Positions 53,923 to 63,200 of a DNA stretch of 64,000 nt are shown here, piece after piece (positions within the stretch are counted from its first letter, which is position 1; each line of letters starts with the position of its first letter). The notes under the pieces were generated by a model. It was not told where the DNA came from and searched no databases. It worked only from the letters and a program-made list of their open reading frames with translations. Position numbers and translations under genes: made by a program. The DNA is from Asanoa sp. WMMD1127 (GTDB taxonomy: Bacteria > Actinomycetota > Actinomycetes > Mycobacteriales > Micromonosporaceae): contig NZ_JARUBP010000001.1 in the NCBI RefSeq assembly GCF_029626225.1, positions 6,572,001 through 6,636,000 on the forward strand, given 5' to 3'.

Positions 53923-54921
53923 CTAGTCCACCAGGTGTGCGCCGCGGCGGGCCGCCGCGTCGGCGTCCTCGGCGAGGTCGGCGTCTTCGGCCGGCTCCGG
54001 GACGCAGAGCCACACGGCCTCCGGGCAGACCTCCACGAGGAGCCGGTCGCCCGGAGCGATGACGTCCCCGTCGAGTTGGCGCGGTTGGGGCCGGTCGCTG
54101 ACGACCTCGACGCGCGCGCCGCGCAGGACCCGCATCGACGGCACGCGGCGACGGCGGCGCACCACGGCGAGGCCGAGCGCGGCCCAGTGCCGCAGGGTGC
54201 GCGGGGTGAGCACGGCGACGTCGAGGAGCCCGTCGTCGGGCGCCGCGTCGATCAACAGCGGCACGCCACCCTGCAGGCGGCCGACGTTGGCGATCAGGAC
54301 CGACCGGGCGCGGTGCCGCGCCGGGGCGCCGTCGTCCACCCGGATCGTCACGCGCATCGGTCGGTCTCTGAGGTGCTTGAGGGCGCCGAGGAGGTACGCC
54401 GGCCAGCCGATGCGCGCCTTCGCCGTGTCCGAGGTGGCGTCGAGCATGCGGGCGTCGAAGCCCATCCCGGCCATCACCGCGAAAAAGCCGTCCTCCACGG
54501 CGCCGACGTCGATGCGGCGCTGGCCACCCTCCAGCGCGACTTCGATGCCGGCTGCCAGGTCGCTGGCGATGCCGAGGTTGGCGGCGAGCAGGTTGCCCGT
54601 GCCGGCCGGCAGGATCGCCATCGCCGCGTCCGTGCCGACCAGGGCACCGAGCACCGACATGACGGTTCCGTCGCCGCCGCAGGCGAACACCACCGTTGCC
54701 CCGGCCTCGACCGCGGCGCGGGCCTGCTCGTAGCCCGGCGCGTCAGGGGTCGTCTCCAGCCACTGCGGGGCCGGCCAACCCGCCTTGCTCAGCGCGCCGT
54801 CCACGGTCTCCCGCAGGTGGTCGAGGTCGTCCACCTTCACCGGGTTGACGACGACCGCGGACCTCGGCGACCGGTCGACGCGGCGCTGATGCGATCGCGA
54901 GTCCTGCTGTGCGGCTGGCAT
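53923..54921 (-). CDS. Diacylglycerol kinase-family lipid kinase
   Basis: The 332-residue protein has SAVVVNPVKVDDLDHLRETV, the nucleotide-binding FACGGDGTVMSVLGALVGTD and ILPAGTGNLLAANLGIASDL, then AGMGFDARMLDATSDTAKAR and QLDGDVIAPGDRLLVEVCPE. It phosphorylates a lipid alcohol, probably at the membrane surface. It is more similar in layout to actinobacterial DagK proteins than the one at 1898. Its stop codon TAG is part of the CTAG flanking the IS5 element, so the insertion left the reading frame complete. Confidence 0.9.
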   Translation of the reverse strand: MPAAQQDSRSHQRRVDRSPRSAVVVNPVKVDDLDHLRETVDGALSKAGWPAPQWLETTPDAPGYEQARAAVEAGATVVFACGGDGTVMSVLGALVGTDAAMAILPAGTGNLLAANLGIASDLAAGIEVALEGGQRRIDVGAVEDGFFAVMAGMGFDARMLDATSDTAKARIGWPAYLLGALKHLRDRPMRVTIRVDDGAPARHRARSVLIANVGRLQGGVPLLIDAAPDDGLLDVAVLTPRTLRHWAALGLAVVRRRRRVPSMRVLRGARVEVVSDRPQPRQLDGDVIAPGDRLLVEVCPEAVWLCVPEPAEDADLAEDADAAARRGAHLVD

Positions 54922-54973
54922 GGGCGTCCCAGTGCCCGCATCAACCCACGCGAAACCCTTGCCTGCCGGCGGG

Positions 54974-55666
54974 TCAGGGGGTCGGGACCGGACGGTCCGT
55001 CAGGGCCGCGAGCAGCGGCAGGTCGACGGCGGTGAGGCTGTCCACGATGTGCACGCCGCGGCGCGGGGCGACCGCCGCGTCGTGTGGTACGGCGATCACC
55101 GCCGCTCCCGCCGCGAGAGCGCTCGTGACGCCCACCGGAGAGTCTTCGATCGCGACGCAGCGCGCGGCCGGCACGCCGAGCAGGCGGGCGGCCATCAGGT
55201 AGGGCTCCGGGTCCGGTTTGCTCGCCGCCACCTCGTCGCCGCAGACCACCGCGTCGAACCAGTGCCGGCCGATCACCTCGAGGGCGATGTCGACCAGCTC
55301 GCGGCCGGTGTTGGTGACCAGCGCGGTCGGGATGCCGGCGGCCCGGGTGGCGGTCAGCAGCTCGCGTGCGCCGGGCCGCCAGCGCAGCTCGGTGCGGTAG
55401 AGCTCGGCCATCCGGGCGATCAGCCAGACCGCGGAGGCGTCGGCGTCGCGCCACGGCTGCTCGATGTCGGCGTGCAGGATCGCCATCGAGGTGTCCATGC
55501 TGCCGCCGACCATCGCGAGCCGGGCGGCGTCGGACAGCTCTCCGCCGTACTCCCGGGCCAGTTCCTTGAGTCCGATGTCCCAGACCCGCTCGCTGTCGAG
55601 CAGCGTGCCGTCCATGTCGAACAGCACGGCCGCGGGCCGGTGCGCGTTCTCCACCGCATCCGTCAT
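54974..55666 (-). CDS. HAD-superfamily phosphatase (beta-phosphoglucomutase-like)
   Basis: The 230-residue protein has a full set of HAD motifs: AAVLFDMDGTLLDSERVWDI (DxD intact), TALVTNTGRELVDIAL, CGDEVAASKPDPEPYLMAAR and VAIEDSPVGVTSALAAGA, with a helical cap between motifs I and II. This is the layout of sugar-phosphate phosphatases and phosphoglucomutases. ATG 55666 begins MTDAVENAHRPAAVLF; the extension to 55705 is not needed. It lies 52 bases upstream of the lipid kinase gene. Confidence 0.88.
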   Translation of the reverse strand: MTDAVENAHRPAAVLFDMDGTLLDSERVWDIGLKELAREYGGELSDAARLAMVGGSMDTSMAILHADIEQPWRDADASAVWLIARMAELYRTELRWRPGARELLTATRAAGIPTALVTNTGRELVDIALEVIGRHWFDAVVCGDEVAASKPDPEPYLMAARLLGVPAARCVAIEDSPVGVTSALAAGAAVIAVPHDAAVAPRRGVHIVDSLTAVDLPLLAALTDRPVPTP

Positions 55667-55820
55667 CAGGACGAGTATCGCCCGGATGCGGCCACGGCCC
55701 CGCATCGCGCCGCGCCTCGGTGGCGAGCGTCACGGTTGTCCGTACCCGGGACAATGTTGAGCGTGTGCGCGGTGTGGTCCGCGGGTAAATCCTGAGCCGA
55801 CCGTGAGAGAGGACGTCGCG

Positions 55821-56549
55821 ATGACCAGACCCGTTCTGACCCGGGTGCTCGCCCTGCTGGTGGCCGGGCTGGTCGCGGTGGCCTGCGGCATCGACACCGG
55901 CGGCGGGACACCGGAGGAGAACCCGCCGGCCGCGAGCGGTGACCCGGGCGGCCCGAGCGGCGACGACGATGACGGCACGATGACCGCCGACGAGTTCAAG
56001 AACGACATCCAGGACGCGGCGGAGTCGGCGGAGGCCTACTGGTCGGCCACGTTCAAGCAGTCCGGCGAGCGGTTCCAGCCGGTACGCCGGATCATCTCCT
56101 ACACCCGCGACGGCGAGGTCGACTGCGGCGGCGAGCCGGTGCCCCGCAACAACGCGGTCTACTGCCCGGACGGCGACTTCATCGCGTACGACGTGAACTT
56201 CGCGGTCGCCGCCTTCCAGCAGGTCGGCGACGCGTTCCTCTACTACCTGCTGGGCCACGAGTACGCGCACGCCATCCAGCAGCGACTCGGCGTCCAGCAC
56301 CGGCTGACGATCGACCACGAGCTGCAGGCCGACTGCATGGCGGGCGCCTACCTGGGCGACTCGGTCCGCGGCAAGGCGCTCCAGCTGGCCGAGGGCGACC
56401 TCGACGAGTTCCAGCGCGGCCTGCTCGCGGTCGGCGACGACCCGAGCGTGCCGTGGTTCACCCCGGGCGCGCACGGCACCGCGGAGCAGCGCACGGAGTC
56501 GTTCTTCCTTGGGTACGAGCGGTCGTTGGACGCCTGCGACCTCAGCTAG
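55821..56549 (+). CDS. Lipoprotein of the neutral zinc metallopeptidase type
   Basis: The 242-residue exported protein has a lipoprotein signal (LALLVAGLVAVACGI, lipobox cysteine near residue 19), a Gly/Asp/Ser linker, and a metallopeptidase-like domain. In that domain YYLLGHEYAHAIQQRLGV gives the HExxH zinc motif and IDHELQADCMAGAYLGDSVR the third-ligand region (ELQAD), matching the YpfJ/neutral zinc metallopeptidase family. ATG 55821 is preceded by GAGGA at eight bases. It converges with the VOC gene, overlapping by eight bases. Confidence 0.87.
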   Translation: MTRPVLTRVLALLVAGLVAVACGIDTGGGTPEENPPAASGDPGGPSGDDDDGTMTADEFKNDIQDAAESAEAYWSATFKQSGERFQPVRRIISYTRDGEVDCGGEPVPRNNAVYCPDGDFIAYDVNFAVAAFQQVGDAFLYYLLGHEYAHAIQQRLGVQHRLTIDHELQADCMAGAYLGDSVRGKALQLAEGDLDEFQRGLLAVGDDPSVPWFTPGAHGTAEQRTESFFLGYERSLDACDLS

Positions 56550-56940
56550 CCACGAGCTCCGCCTCGAAGCCGTCCTCGTTGGCGAGGTAGGCGGCGTAGG
56601 TGTCCGGTCCGCCGGCGTGCGGATGGCGGTCCGGGAAGAGCAGTGTCCAGCCCTGCGCGGGCGCGTCGTCGACCAGGGCGTCGAGCTCCGCGCGGGTGGC
56701 GACGTGGAAGGCCAGGTGGTTGAGGCCAGGTCGATGGCGATCATGCGTCGGGGCGGACATGGCCGGGGACTGCTCGACCACCACGTAGGTGGCACCCGAG
56801 CGCCAGCTGCGGCCCGCCGGCCAGCGCTGGAACTCCGCGTAGCCGAGCGCGGTCAGCAGCCAGCCCCAGCTTCGCGTGGCGCGGTCGAGGTCGGGCACCC
56901 AGAGTTCGACGTGGTGGAGGGCGCCGGTCGTCTCCGTCAT
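56542..56940 (-). CDS. VOC (glyoxalase/bleomycin-resistance) family protein
   Basis: The 132-residue protein begins MTETTGALHHVELWVPDLDR and has GLNHLAFHVATRAELDALVD and ANEDGFEAELVAS, so both beta-alpha-beta-beta-beta modules and the His/Glu metal-ligand positions are present. Its reaction cannot be specified. ATG 56940 overlaps the stop of the upstream membrane protein gene (ATGA), so the two are coupled. Confidence 0.87.
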   Translation of the reverse strand: MTETTGALHHVELWVPDLDRATRSWGWLLTALGYAEFQRWPAGRSWRSGATYVVVEQSPAMSAPTHDRHRPGLNHLAFHVATRAELDALVDDAPAQGWTLLFPDRHPHAGGPDTYAAYLANEDGFEAELVAS

Positions 56941-57668
56941 CCCCCGGCCTCGGTCTTCGGTGCGTGGGCGGCCGGGTCGGGGCAGATGACGTACGTCGGG
57001 TACGGCATGGCGTAGGCCGGGCCGGGCCACGGCGGCGTGGGCGGCCGCGGTACGAAGTAGCGGTGCGCCGGCGGGACCACGACGAGCACCACGACGGCGA
57101 TCACCAGCACGGCCTCGATCATCGACGCGACGGCGACGCTGCCGAAGAGGAGGTCCTGGTAGGCGGCGCCGTCCGAATAGAGCGTCTCGATGAAACGGGA
57201 CTCGCTCCAGTCGGTCGGGAACCCCTCTGTCGGCGGCCCGTCCGCGGGCCCTTCGGGCAGGAAGAAGAACGGCAGGAACGCGACGCCGCCGACGCACGGC
57301 GCGAGGCAGAGCACCAGGTGCGCGCCGGCGCCGATGAACACGAGGATCCGCGCGACGTTGCTGCCCCGCCGCAGCGGCGCGGCGGTGGCCAGGAGCCACG
57401 CGGCCATCAGGAGAAACAGCGAGCCCATGATGGCCGACATCACCAGGTTGGTGGTGCGCTCCGCGCTGACCTCGGCGGGATCGGCGTCCGGCACCGCGGC
57501 GACGGCCCGGTCCACCAGCCCGTCGAACTGGACCGCGGAGACCACCACCGACCCGACCACCGCGAGCAGCACCGCAGCGGCCGCGAGCTGAAGCCAGAAG
57601 GCGACGGTCACCGAGCCGGGCCGTGGCGGCCGCTCGACCGGGGCCGGGTCGGCCATGATCATGGTCAT
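56937..57668 (-). CDS. Hypothetical four-helix membrane protein
   Basis: I do not recognise the family. The 243-residue protein has about four membrane helices (VAFWLQLAAAAVLLAVVGSV, LVMSAIMGSLFLLMAAWLLA, ARILVFIGAGAHLVLCLAPC, SMIEAVLVIAVVVLVVVPPA) and a Pro/Tyr-rich cytoplasmic tail. Start ATG 57668 is followed by in-frame ATG 57656 (MADPAP), an alternative. A TAGCTT box lies eight bases before 57668. It is coupled to the VOC gene. Confidence 0.7.
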   Translation of the reverse strand: MTMIMADPAPVERPPRPGSVTVAFWLQLAAAAVLLAVVGSVVVSAVQFDGLVDRAVAAVPDADPAEVSAERTTNLVMSAIMGSLFLLMAAWLLATAAPLRRGSNVARILVFIGAGAHLVLCLAPCVGGVAFLPFFFLPEGPADGPPTEGFPTDWSESRFIETLYSDGAAYQDLLFGSVAVASMIEAVLVIAVVVLVVVPPAHRYFVPRPPTPPWPGPAYAMPYPTYVICPDPAAHAPKTEAGG

Positions 57669-57676
57669 GGCTCGCC

Positions 57677-57682
57677 AAGCTA
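57677..57682 (-). promoter_or_regulatory. -10 box of the membrane protein/VOC operon (leaderless)
   Basis: TAGCTT on the minus strand ends eight bases before ATG 57668. Confidence 0.4.
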
Positions 57683-57739
57683 CGGCCTCCGGCGCGGACC
57701 CGACTCCCCCATCTGGACAGTCGGCGCCCGGCTAACGGA

Positions 57740-58174
57740 TCACGGTGTGAGGCGGTGGACCATCACGAACTCTCCCCCGCCGCTCAGGCAATCCGGCGCC
57801 ACGGCGGGCAGGTCCAGCTCACTGGTGGTTGGGTTCGCGTACCCGCCGCTGCCGGTGACGCGGCCGCCGAGCGCGATGGGATCCCGGTCGGGCACGCGCA
57901 CGCCGGCCACGGCCCCGCCGCGCAGCCACACGGTCGTTCCGGGCGGCCACACGGCGACGTTGCGGACGCCACCCCCGCCGACCGCCTCCAGTACGAAGCA
58001 GTCGGCGCCCTCGAGATAGCGGACATACCCGTCCACCGCGGCGTCGTCGCCCCGGCCCCGCACGTCATGGACAAGCAACGTGGGCGAGGTCTGCGCCGCG
58101 GAGACGCTCCCGTCAGCCCCGCAGCCCACGCACGACACCGCCACGAGGAAGAGAATCGTCGATTTCTTCCGCAC
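57740..58174 (-). CDS. Hypothetical exported or lipoprotein, 144 residues
   Basis: I do not recognise the family. The protein has a short signal-like N-terminus (MRKKSTILFLVAVSCVGCGA) with two candidate lipobox cysteines, then a beta-rich domain (TLLVHDVRGRGDDAAVDGYV, VRNVAVWPPGTTVWLRGGAV, GGRVTGSGGYANPTTSELDL). A pair of cysteines (DCFVLE and DCLSGG) could form a disulfide. It lies between the membrane protein and the SnoaL-like gene on the same strand. Confidence 0.65.
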   Translation of the reverse strand: MRKKSTILFLVAVSCVGCGADGSVSAAQTSPTLLVHDVRGRGDDAAVDGYVRYLEGADCFVLEAVGGGGVRNVAVWPPGTTVWLRGGAVAGVRVPDRDPIALGGRVTGSGGYANPTTSELDLPAVAPDCLSGGGEFVMVHRLTP

Positions 58175-58198
58175 GCCTCACGGTAGCGCCACGCGGCG

Positions 58199-58663
58199 TC
58201 AGACGGAGGGGCGGGACGTCAGGTAGGCCGGGCCGGGTGTGCCGGACAGTGGGGTGCTGTCGTGGTAGCGGATCTCGTAGGTGCGCTCCGCGAACCGCCA
58301 GCCCTCGGGCGTACGGGCGTAGCGGTCGTGGTAGATCGCGTAGTTGACGTGTGAGCCGCCGTCGCGCATGCGGCCCAGTTCGTGCATGTGGGCCCGGCCC
58401 GTGGCCGTGTCGCCGGTCACCGTCAGCGCGCCCGCGTGCGTGTGCTGCAGGAAGAACTCCCAGAACTCCTGCAGGCGCTCGATGCCCGCCCGGATCGCGG
58501 CCCGGCCGACGAGCTCCACGCCCGCGTCCGGGATCCGCATCACACCGTCCGATGTGAACAGTTCCGCGAAGCGGTCGTAGTCGCGCAGCAGGCCCGCGTC
58601 CGTGTACTCGGCGCGCAACGCGTCGATCTCGACCTGGTCGGCGATCGTCCGGAAATCGGTCAT
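58199..58663 (-). CDS. SnoaL-like (nuclear transport factor 2 fold) protein
   Basis: The 154-residue protein has the SnoaL_4 layout: QVEIDALRAEYTDAGLLRDY, RFAELFTSDGVMRIPDAGVE, LVGRAAIRAGIERLQEFWEF, and ARTPEGWRFAERTYEIRYHD. ATG 58663 has GAGGAG at ribosome-binding distance, so the longer frame to 58738 is rejected. It is divergent from the ECF41 sigma gene, whose own C-terminal domain has the same fold. ECF41 factors are commonly neighbours of such proteins or of oxidoreductases they control. Confidence 0.86.
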   Translation of the reverse strand: MTDFRTIADQVEIDALRAEYTDAGLLRDYDRFAELFTSDGVMRIPDAGVELVGRAAIRAGIERLQEFWEFFLQHTHAGALTVTGDTATGRAHMHELGRMRDGGSHVNYAIYHDRYARTPEGWRFAERTYEIRYHDSTPLSGTPGPAYLTSRPSV

Positions 58664-58767
58664 GACTGAACTCCTCAACTGGTGAACGACTGCGGACCGA
58701 AGCGACCCCAGGCCACGGCGCCACAGGGCGATGTTCATGCCGGGTACGACGAGGCGGCGCCGTGGAA

Positions 58768-58795
58768 TGTCAGGCTCACATCTCGGCGGGCCGTC
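58768..58795 (+). promoter_or_regulatory. Candidate ECF41-type autoregulated promoter
   Basis: TGTCAGG (58768-58774) followed by CGTC (58792-58795) after 17 bases resembles the ECF41 consensus TGTCACA-N16/17-CGTC. It lies 32 bases upstream of the sigma gene start and faces it, which fits autoregulation. Confidence 0.6.
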
Positions 58796-58827
58796 TCGTC
58801 GGGCAAGGTAGGGAGAGGGAGACGACG

Positions 58828-59697
58828 ATGGCGGACCTGAACGAGATCATGAGCGAGCGCCGGCAGCTGATCAACGTGGCGTACCGGCTGCTCGGCTCCC
58901 TGGCCGACGCCGAGGACGTGGTGCAGGAGACCTATGCGCGGTGGTACGCCATGTCCCGTGCGCAACAGGAGGCCGTCGAGTCACCCGGCGCGTGGCTGAC
59001 CACGGTGGCCAGCCGGATCTGCCTCGACCAGCTCCGGTCGGCCCGCGCGCGGCGCGAGCGCTACGTCGGCGAGTGGGTGCCCGAGCCGCTCCCCGAGAAC
59101 GCGACGGGCGTCACCGACCCAGCCGACCGCGTGACGCTCGACGAGTCGGTCAGCATGGCGTTCCTGGTGGTGCTCGACTCGATGACCCCGGCCGAGCGGG
59201 TCGCGTTCGTGCTGCACGACGTCTTCCGCTACCCGTTCGGGGAGGTGGCCGAGATCGTCGGGCGTACGCCGGCCGCCTGTCGCCAGCTCGCCTCCTCCGC
59301 CCGCAAGCGAATCGGCGACGCCCGCCCGTCGACGGCCCCGGACGCCCAGCGGGCCGGCCTGGTCCGCGACTTCAAGCGGGCCTGGGAGGCACAGGACATC
59401 GAGGGCCTGGTGGGCCTGCTCGACCCAGACGCGACCGCGGTCGGCGACGGCGGCGGCGTGGTCAACGCCGCGCCGCACCCCATCGTCGGCGGCCCCGATG
59501 TGGCGCGTTACATGGCCAACCTGGCGGTACGCGCCTCGGGCGTGACCCTGGTCGAGCGCACCGTCAACGGCGACCCCGGCCTGGTGGGCGTGCTGGACGG
59601 CACCACGGTGGTGGTGATGGCGTTCGACGTCGCCGGCGACCGGATCAGCCGCATCTGGGCGGTGCTCAACCCGGAGAAGCTGCGCCCCTGGGGCTAG
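58828..59697 (+). CDS. ECF41-group RNA polymerase sigma factor
   Basis: The 289-residue protein has sigma region 2 (ERRQLINVAYRLLGSLADAE, DVVQETYARWYAMSR) and sigma region 4 (DSMTPAERVAFVLHDVFRYP, FGEVAEIVGRTPAACRQLAS). A SnoaL-like C-terminal domain starts around residue 175. The ECF41 hallmarks WVPEPL between regions 2 and 4, DGGG in the extension and NPEKL near the end are all visible. In this group the C-terminal domain replaces an anti-sigma factor and both restrains and supports activity. ATG 58828 is preceded by GGGAGAGGGAG. Confidence 0.93.
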   Translation: MADLNEIMSERRQLINVAYRLLGSLADAEDVVQETYARWYAMSRAQQEAVESPGAWLTTVASRICLDQLRSARARRERYVGEWVPEPLPENATGVTDPADRVTLDESVSMAFLVVLDSMTPAERVAFVLHDVFRYPFGEVAEIVGRTPAACRQLASSARKRIGDARPSTAPDAQRAGLVRDFKRAWEAQDIEGLVGLLDPDATAVGDGGGVVNAAPHPIVGGPDVARYMANLAVRASGVTLVERTVNGDPGLVGVLDGTTVVVMAFDVAGDRISRIWAVLNPEKLRPWG

Positions 59698-59757
59698 CGA
59701 TGCAGGGCCGCCGGTTCGGGGCAGCGGCCGGCGGACGCACGGCCCATCATGGCGGCT

Positions 59758-60273
59758 ATGACACGCTTCCGGCGCGGCTATGCCGCCGCGATCGTGGTCG
59801 CCGCGGTGGGGATGCTCGCCGGCGGCCTGCTCTGGTTCGGCCTGCCCGTCGGCGGCGACCTGGGGCAGCGCTTCGACGCCGGCCGGCCCGTCACCGTCCA
59901 TCTCGACGACGCCCGGCTCGCCATGATCTGGACCAGCGACGCGGCGGCCCAGCCCCGCTGCGACGTGGAACGCGTCGACGGGACGGGGCCCTCCGGCGTG
60001 GAGCTGATCTCGCAGCCCGACCAGGCGGTCGACCTCGACGCCGACGGGCGGACGTGGCGCGGGACCACGCTGGTCCGGGCCCAACCCGCCGGCGCCCATC
60101 GGCTGACGTGCGACACCGCCGGCGCGGTCGGTGAGCCGCCGTGGGGCTACGGGGCCAAAGCCCGCGCCCTTACGGCGATCACTGCCTTCTCCCTCGCCGT
60201 CGCGGGCGCGCTGGCCGGCGGCATCATCGCGCTCCGCACCGCCGCCCGCCGCGGGACGGCTACTTCGCGTTGA
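59758..60273 (+). CDS. Hypothetical two-helix membrane protein
   Basis: I do not recognise the family. The 171-residue protein has an N-terminal membrane helix (AAAIVVAAVGMLAGGLLWFG), an external domain of about 95 residues with two cysteines (PRCDVE and LTCDTA), and a C-terminal helix (AITAFSLAVAGALAGGIIAL) ending in a basic tail. ATG 59749 is an alternative start. Its 3' end overlaps the convergent metH by 14 bases. It follows the sigma gene by 60 bases on the same strand and might belong to its regulon. Confidence 0.65.
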   Translation: MTRFRRGYAAAIVVAAVGMLAGGLLWFGLPVGGDLGQRFDAGRPVTVHLDDARLAMIWTSDAAAQPRCDVERVDGTGPSGVELISQPDQAVDLDADGRTWRGTTLVRAQPAGAHRLTCDTAGAVGEPPWGYGAKARALTAITAFSLAVAGALAGGIIALRTAARRGTATSR

Positions 60274-63200
60274 AGTAGTTGGCTTCCGGGTGGTGGACGA
60301 TGATGGCGTCCGTGGCCTGTTCGGGGACCAGTTGGAACTCCTCCGACAGCGTCACGCCGATCCGGCCCGCCTCCAGGAGGTCGACCACCTTCGCGCGGTC
60401 TTCCAGGTCGGGGCAGGCCGGGTAGCCGAAGGCGTAGCGGCACCCGCGGTATTCCGTGCGCAGCAGGCCCGCCAACGTCGGCGGGTCCTCCGACGCGACC
60501 GTCTCACCCGACGGCAGCACCAGCTCCGAGCGGACCCGCTGGTGCCAGTACTCCGCCAGCGCCTCCGTCAGCTGCACCGACAGGCCGTGCACCTCCAGGT
60601 AGTCCCGGTACTCGTTGCGGGCGAACAGCTTCGCCGTGTATTCGCTGATCGGCTGGCCGACCGTGACCAGCTGCAGGGCCACCACGTCCGGTGCGGACGA
60701 CGAGAAGAAGTCGGCCAGGCACAGCCGGCGCTCCTGGCGTTGGCGCGGGAACGAGAAGCGGGTCAGCTCCGCCGAGCCGTCCGGCGAGAGCACGATCAGG
60801 TCGTTGCCCGACGACCGGGCCGGGAAATAGCCATAGACCACCGACGCCTCGAGTACGTGGTCGGCGGCCAGGCGGTCCAGCCAGTACCGCAGCCGCGGGC
60901 GGCCCTCCGTCTCCACCAGCTCCTCGTAGGACGGTCCCCCGCCTCGGGCGCCGCGCAGGCCCCACTGGCCCAGGAACAGCGCCCGCTCGTCCAGCAACGC
61001 CGCGTACGAGGCCAGCGGCACGCCCTTGACCACCCGCGTCCCGAGGAACGGCGCGGTCGGGATGTCGACCGAGGAGGCGACGTCCGACCGGACCGAGTCG
61101 TCCGCCAACGACGGCAGGTTGTCCGTGACCTTTGAGCGCTGCCGCTCCCGCCGGGCCCGCCGCTCCGCCAGGGCCGCCTCCCGCGCGGGGTCCACCACCG
61201 GACCGCCGCCCCGCCGCGCCGTCATCACGCGGTCCATCAAGGACAGACCCTCGAACGCGTCGCGCGCGTAGTGGACCTCGCCATCGGAGTAGAGCGACCG
61301 CAGGTCGTCCTCCACATAGGACCGGGTCAGCGCCGCGCCGCCCAACAGCACCGGCCACCGGGACGCGACCCCGCGGGAGAGCATCTCCTGGAGGTTCTCC
61401 TTCATCACCACCGTGCTCTTCACCAGCAGGCCCGACATGCCGATCGCGTCGGCGTCGTGGGACTCGGCGGCCTCCAGGATCGACGCGATGGGCTGCTTGA
61501 TGCCGATGTTGACGACCTCGTACCCGTTGTTGGACAGGATGATGTCGACCAGGTTCTTGCCGATGTCGTGCACGTCGCCCTTGACGGTGGCCAGCACGAT
61601 CCGGCCCTTGCCCTGGTCGTCGTCGGCCCGCTCGATGTGCGGCTCCAGCCAGGCGACGGCGCTCTTCATCACCTCGGCCGACTGCAGCACGAACGGCAGC
61701 TGCATCTGGCCCGAGCCGAACAGCTCGCCGACGACCTTCATCCCGTCGAGCAGCGTGTCGTTGATGATGTCGAGGGCCGACCGCGACTCCAACGCCGAGT
61801 CCAGGTCGGCCTCCAGCCCCGACCGCTCCCCGTCGATGATCCGTCGCTTCAGGCGCTCGTCCAGCGGCAGCGCCGCGAGCTCGGCCGACCGCGACGCCCG
61901 CGCCGAGGCCACGTCGACGCCCTCGAACAGCGCGATGAACTCCTGCACGGGGTCGTAGTCGGGCCGCCGCCGGTCGTACACCAGGTCGAGCGCGACCGAG
62001 CGCTGCTCGTCGGGGATCCGCGACATCGGCAGGATCTTGCTCGCGTGCACGATCGCGCTGGTCAGGCCGGCGGACACGCATTCGTGCAGGAACACCGAGT
62101 TGAGCACCTGCCGCGCCGCCGGGTTGAGCCCGAACGAGATGTTCGAGATGCCGAGCGTGAAGTTGACGCCGGGATAGAGCCGCGCGATCTCGCGGATCGC
62201 CTCGATGGTCTCGATGCCGTCGCGGCGCGTCTCCTCCTGCCCCGTGGCGATCGGAAAGGTGAGCGCGTCGATGAGAATGTCCGAACGCGACAGTCCCCAT
62301 CGGCCGGTGAGGTCGTCGATCAGCCGGCGGGCGACCCGGACCTTCCATTCCGCCGTACGCGCCTGGCCTTCCTCGTCGATCAGCAGCGCGACCACCGCGG
62401 CGCCGTGCTCGCGCACGATCGGCATCACCCGCGCGTACCGTGAGGCCGGCCCGTCCCCGTCCTCGAAGTTGACCGAGTTGACCACGCACCGCCCGCCGAG
62501 CATCTCCAGCCCTGCCTCGACCACGGCCGGCTCGGTCGAGTCGAGCATGATCGGGAGTGTGGACGCGGTGGCGAACCGGCCGGCCAGCTCCTTCATGTCG
62601 ACCGCGCCGTCCCGGCCGACGTAGTCGACGCACAGGTCGAGCAGGTGCGAGCCGTCGCGGGCCTGCGAGCGGGCCATCTCGACGCACGCCTGCCAGTCGC
62701 CGGCCAGCATCGCCTCGCGGAACGCCTTGGAGCCGTTGGCGTTGGTCCGCTCGCCGACCATCAGCACGCCGGCGTCCTGCACGAACGGCACGTGGTGGTA
62801 GATCGAGGACACGCCCGGCTCGACGACGGCCTCGCGGGCCGCCCGCGGCGCGCCGGCGCCCAACGCCTCGGCCACCCGTTCGATGTGTGCCGGTGTGGTG
62901 CCGCAACACCCGCCCACCAGCGCGGCGCCGTAGTCCGAGACGAACTCGCCCAACGCCGCGGCCAGCTCGTCCGGCGTCAACGGATAGTGCGCGCCGTCCG
63001 CGGTCAGCTGCGGCAGCCCGGCGTTCGGCATGACCGACAGGGGTACGCGGGCGTGCTGCGCCAGATAACGCAGGTGCTCGCTCATCTCGGCCGGCCCGGT
63101 CGCGCAGTTCAGGCCGATCAGGTCGACGCCGAGCGGCTCGACAGCGGTCAGGGCCGCGCCGATCTCGCTGCCGAGCAGCATCGTCCCGGTGGTCTCGACC

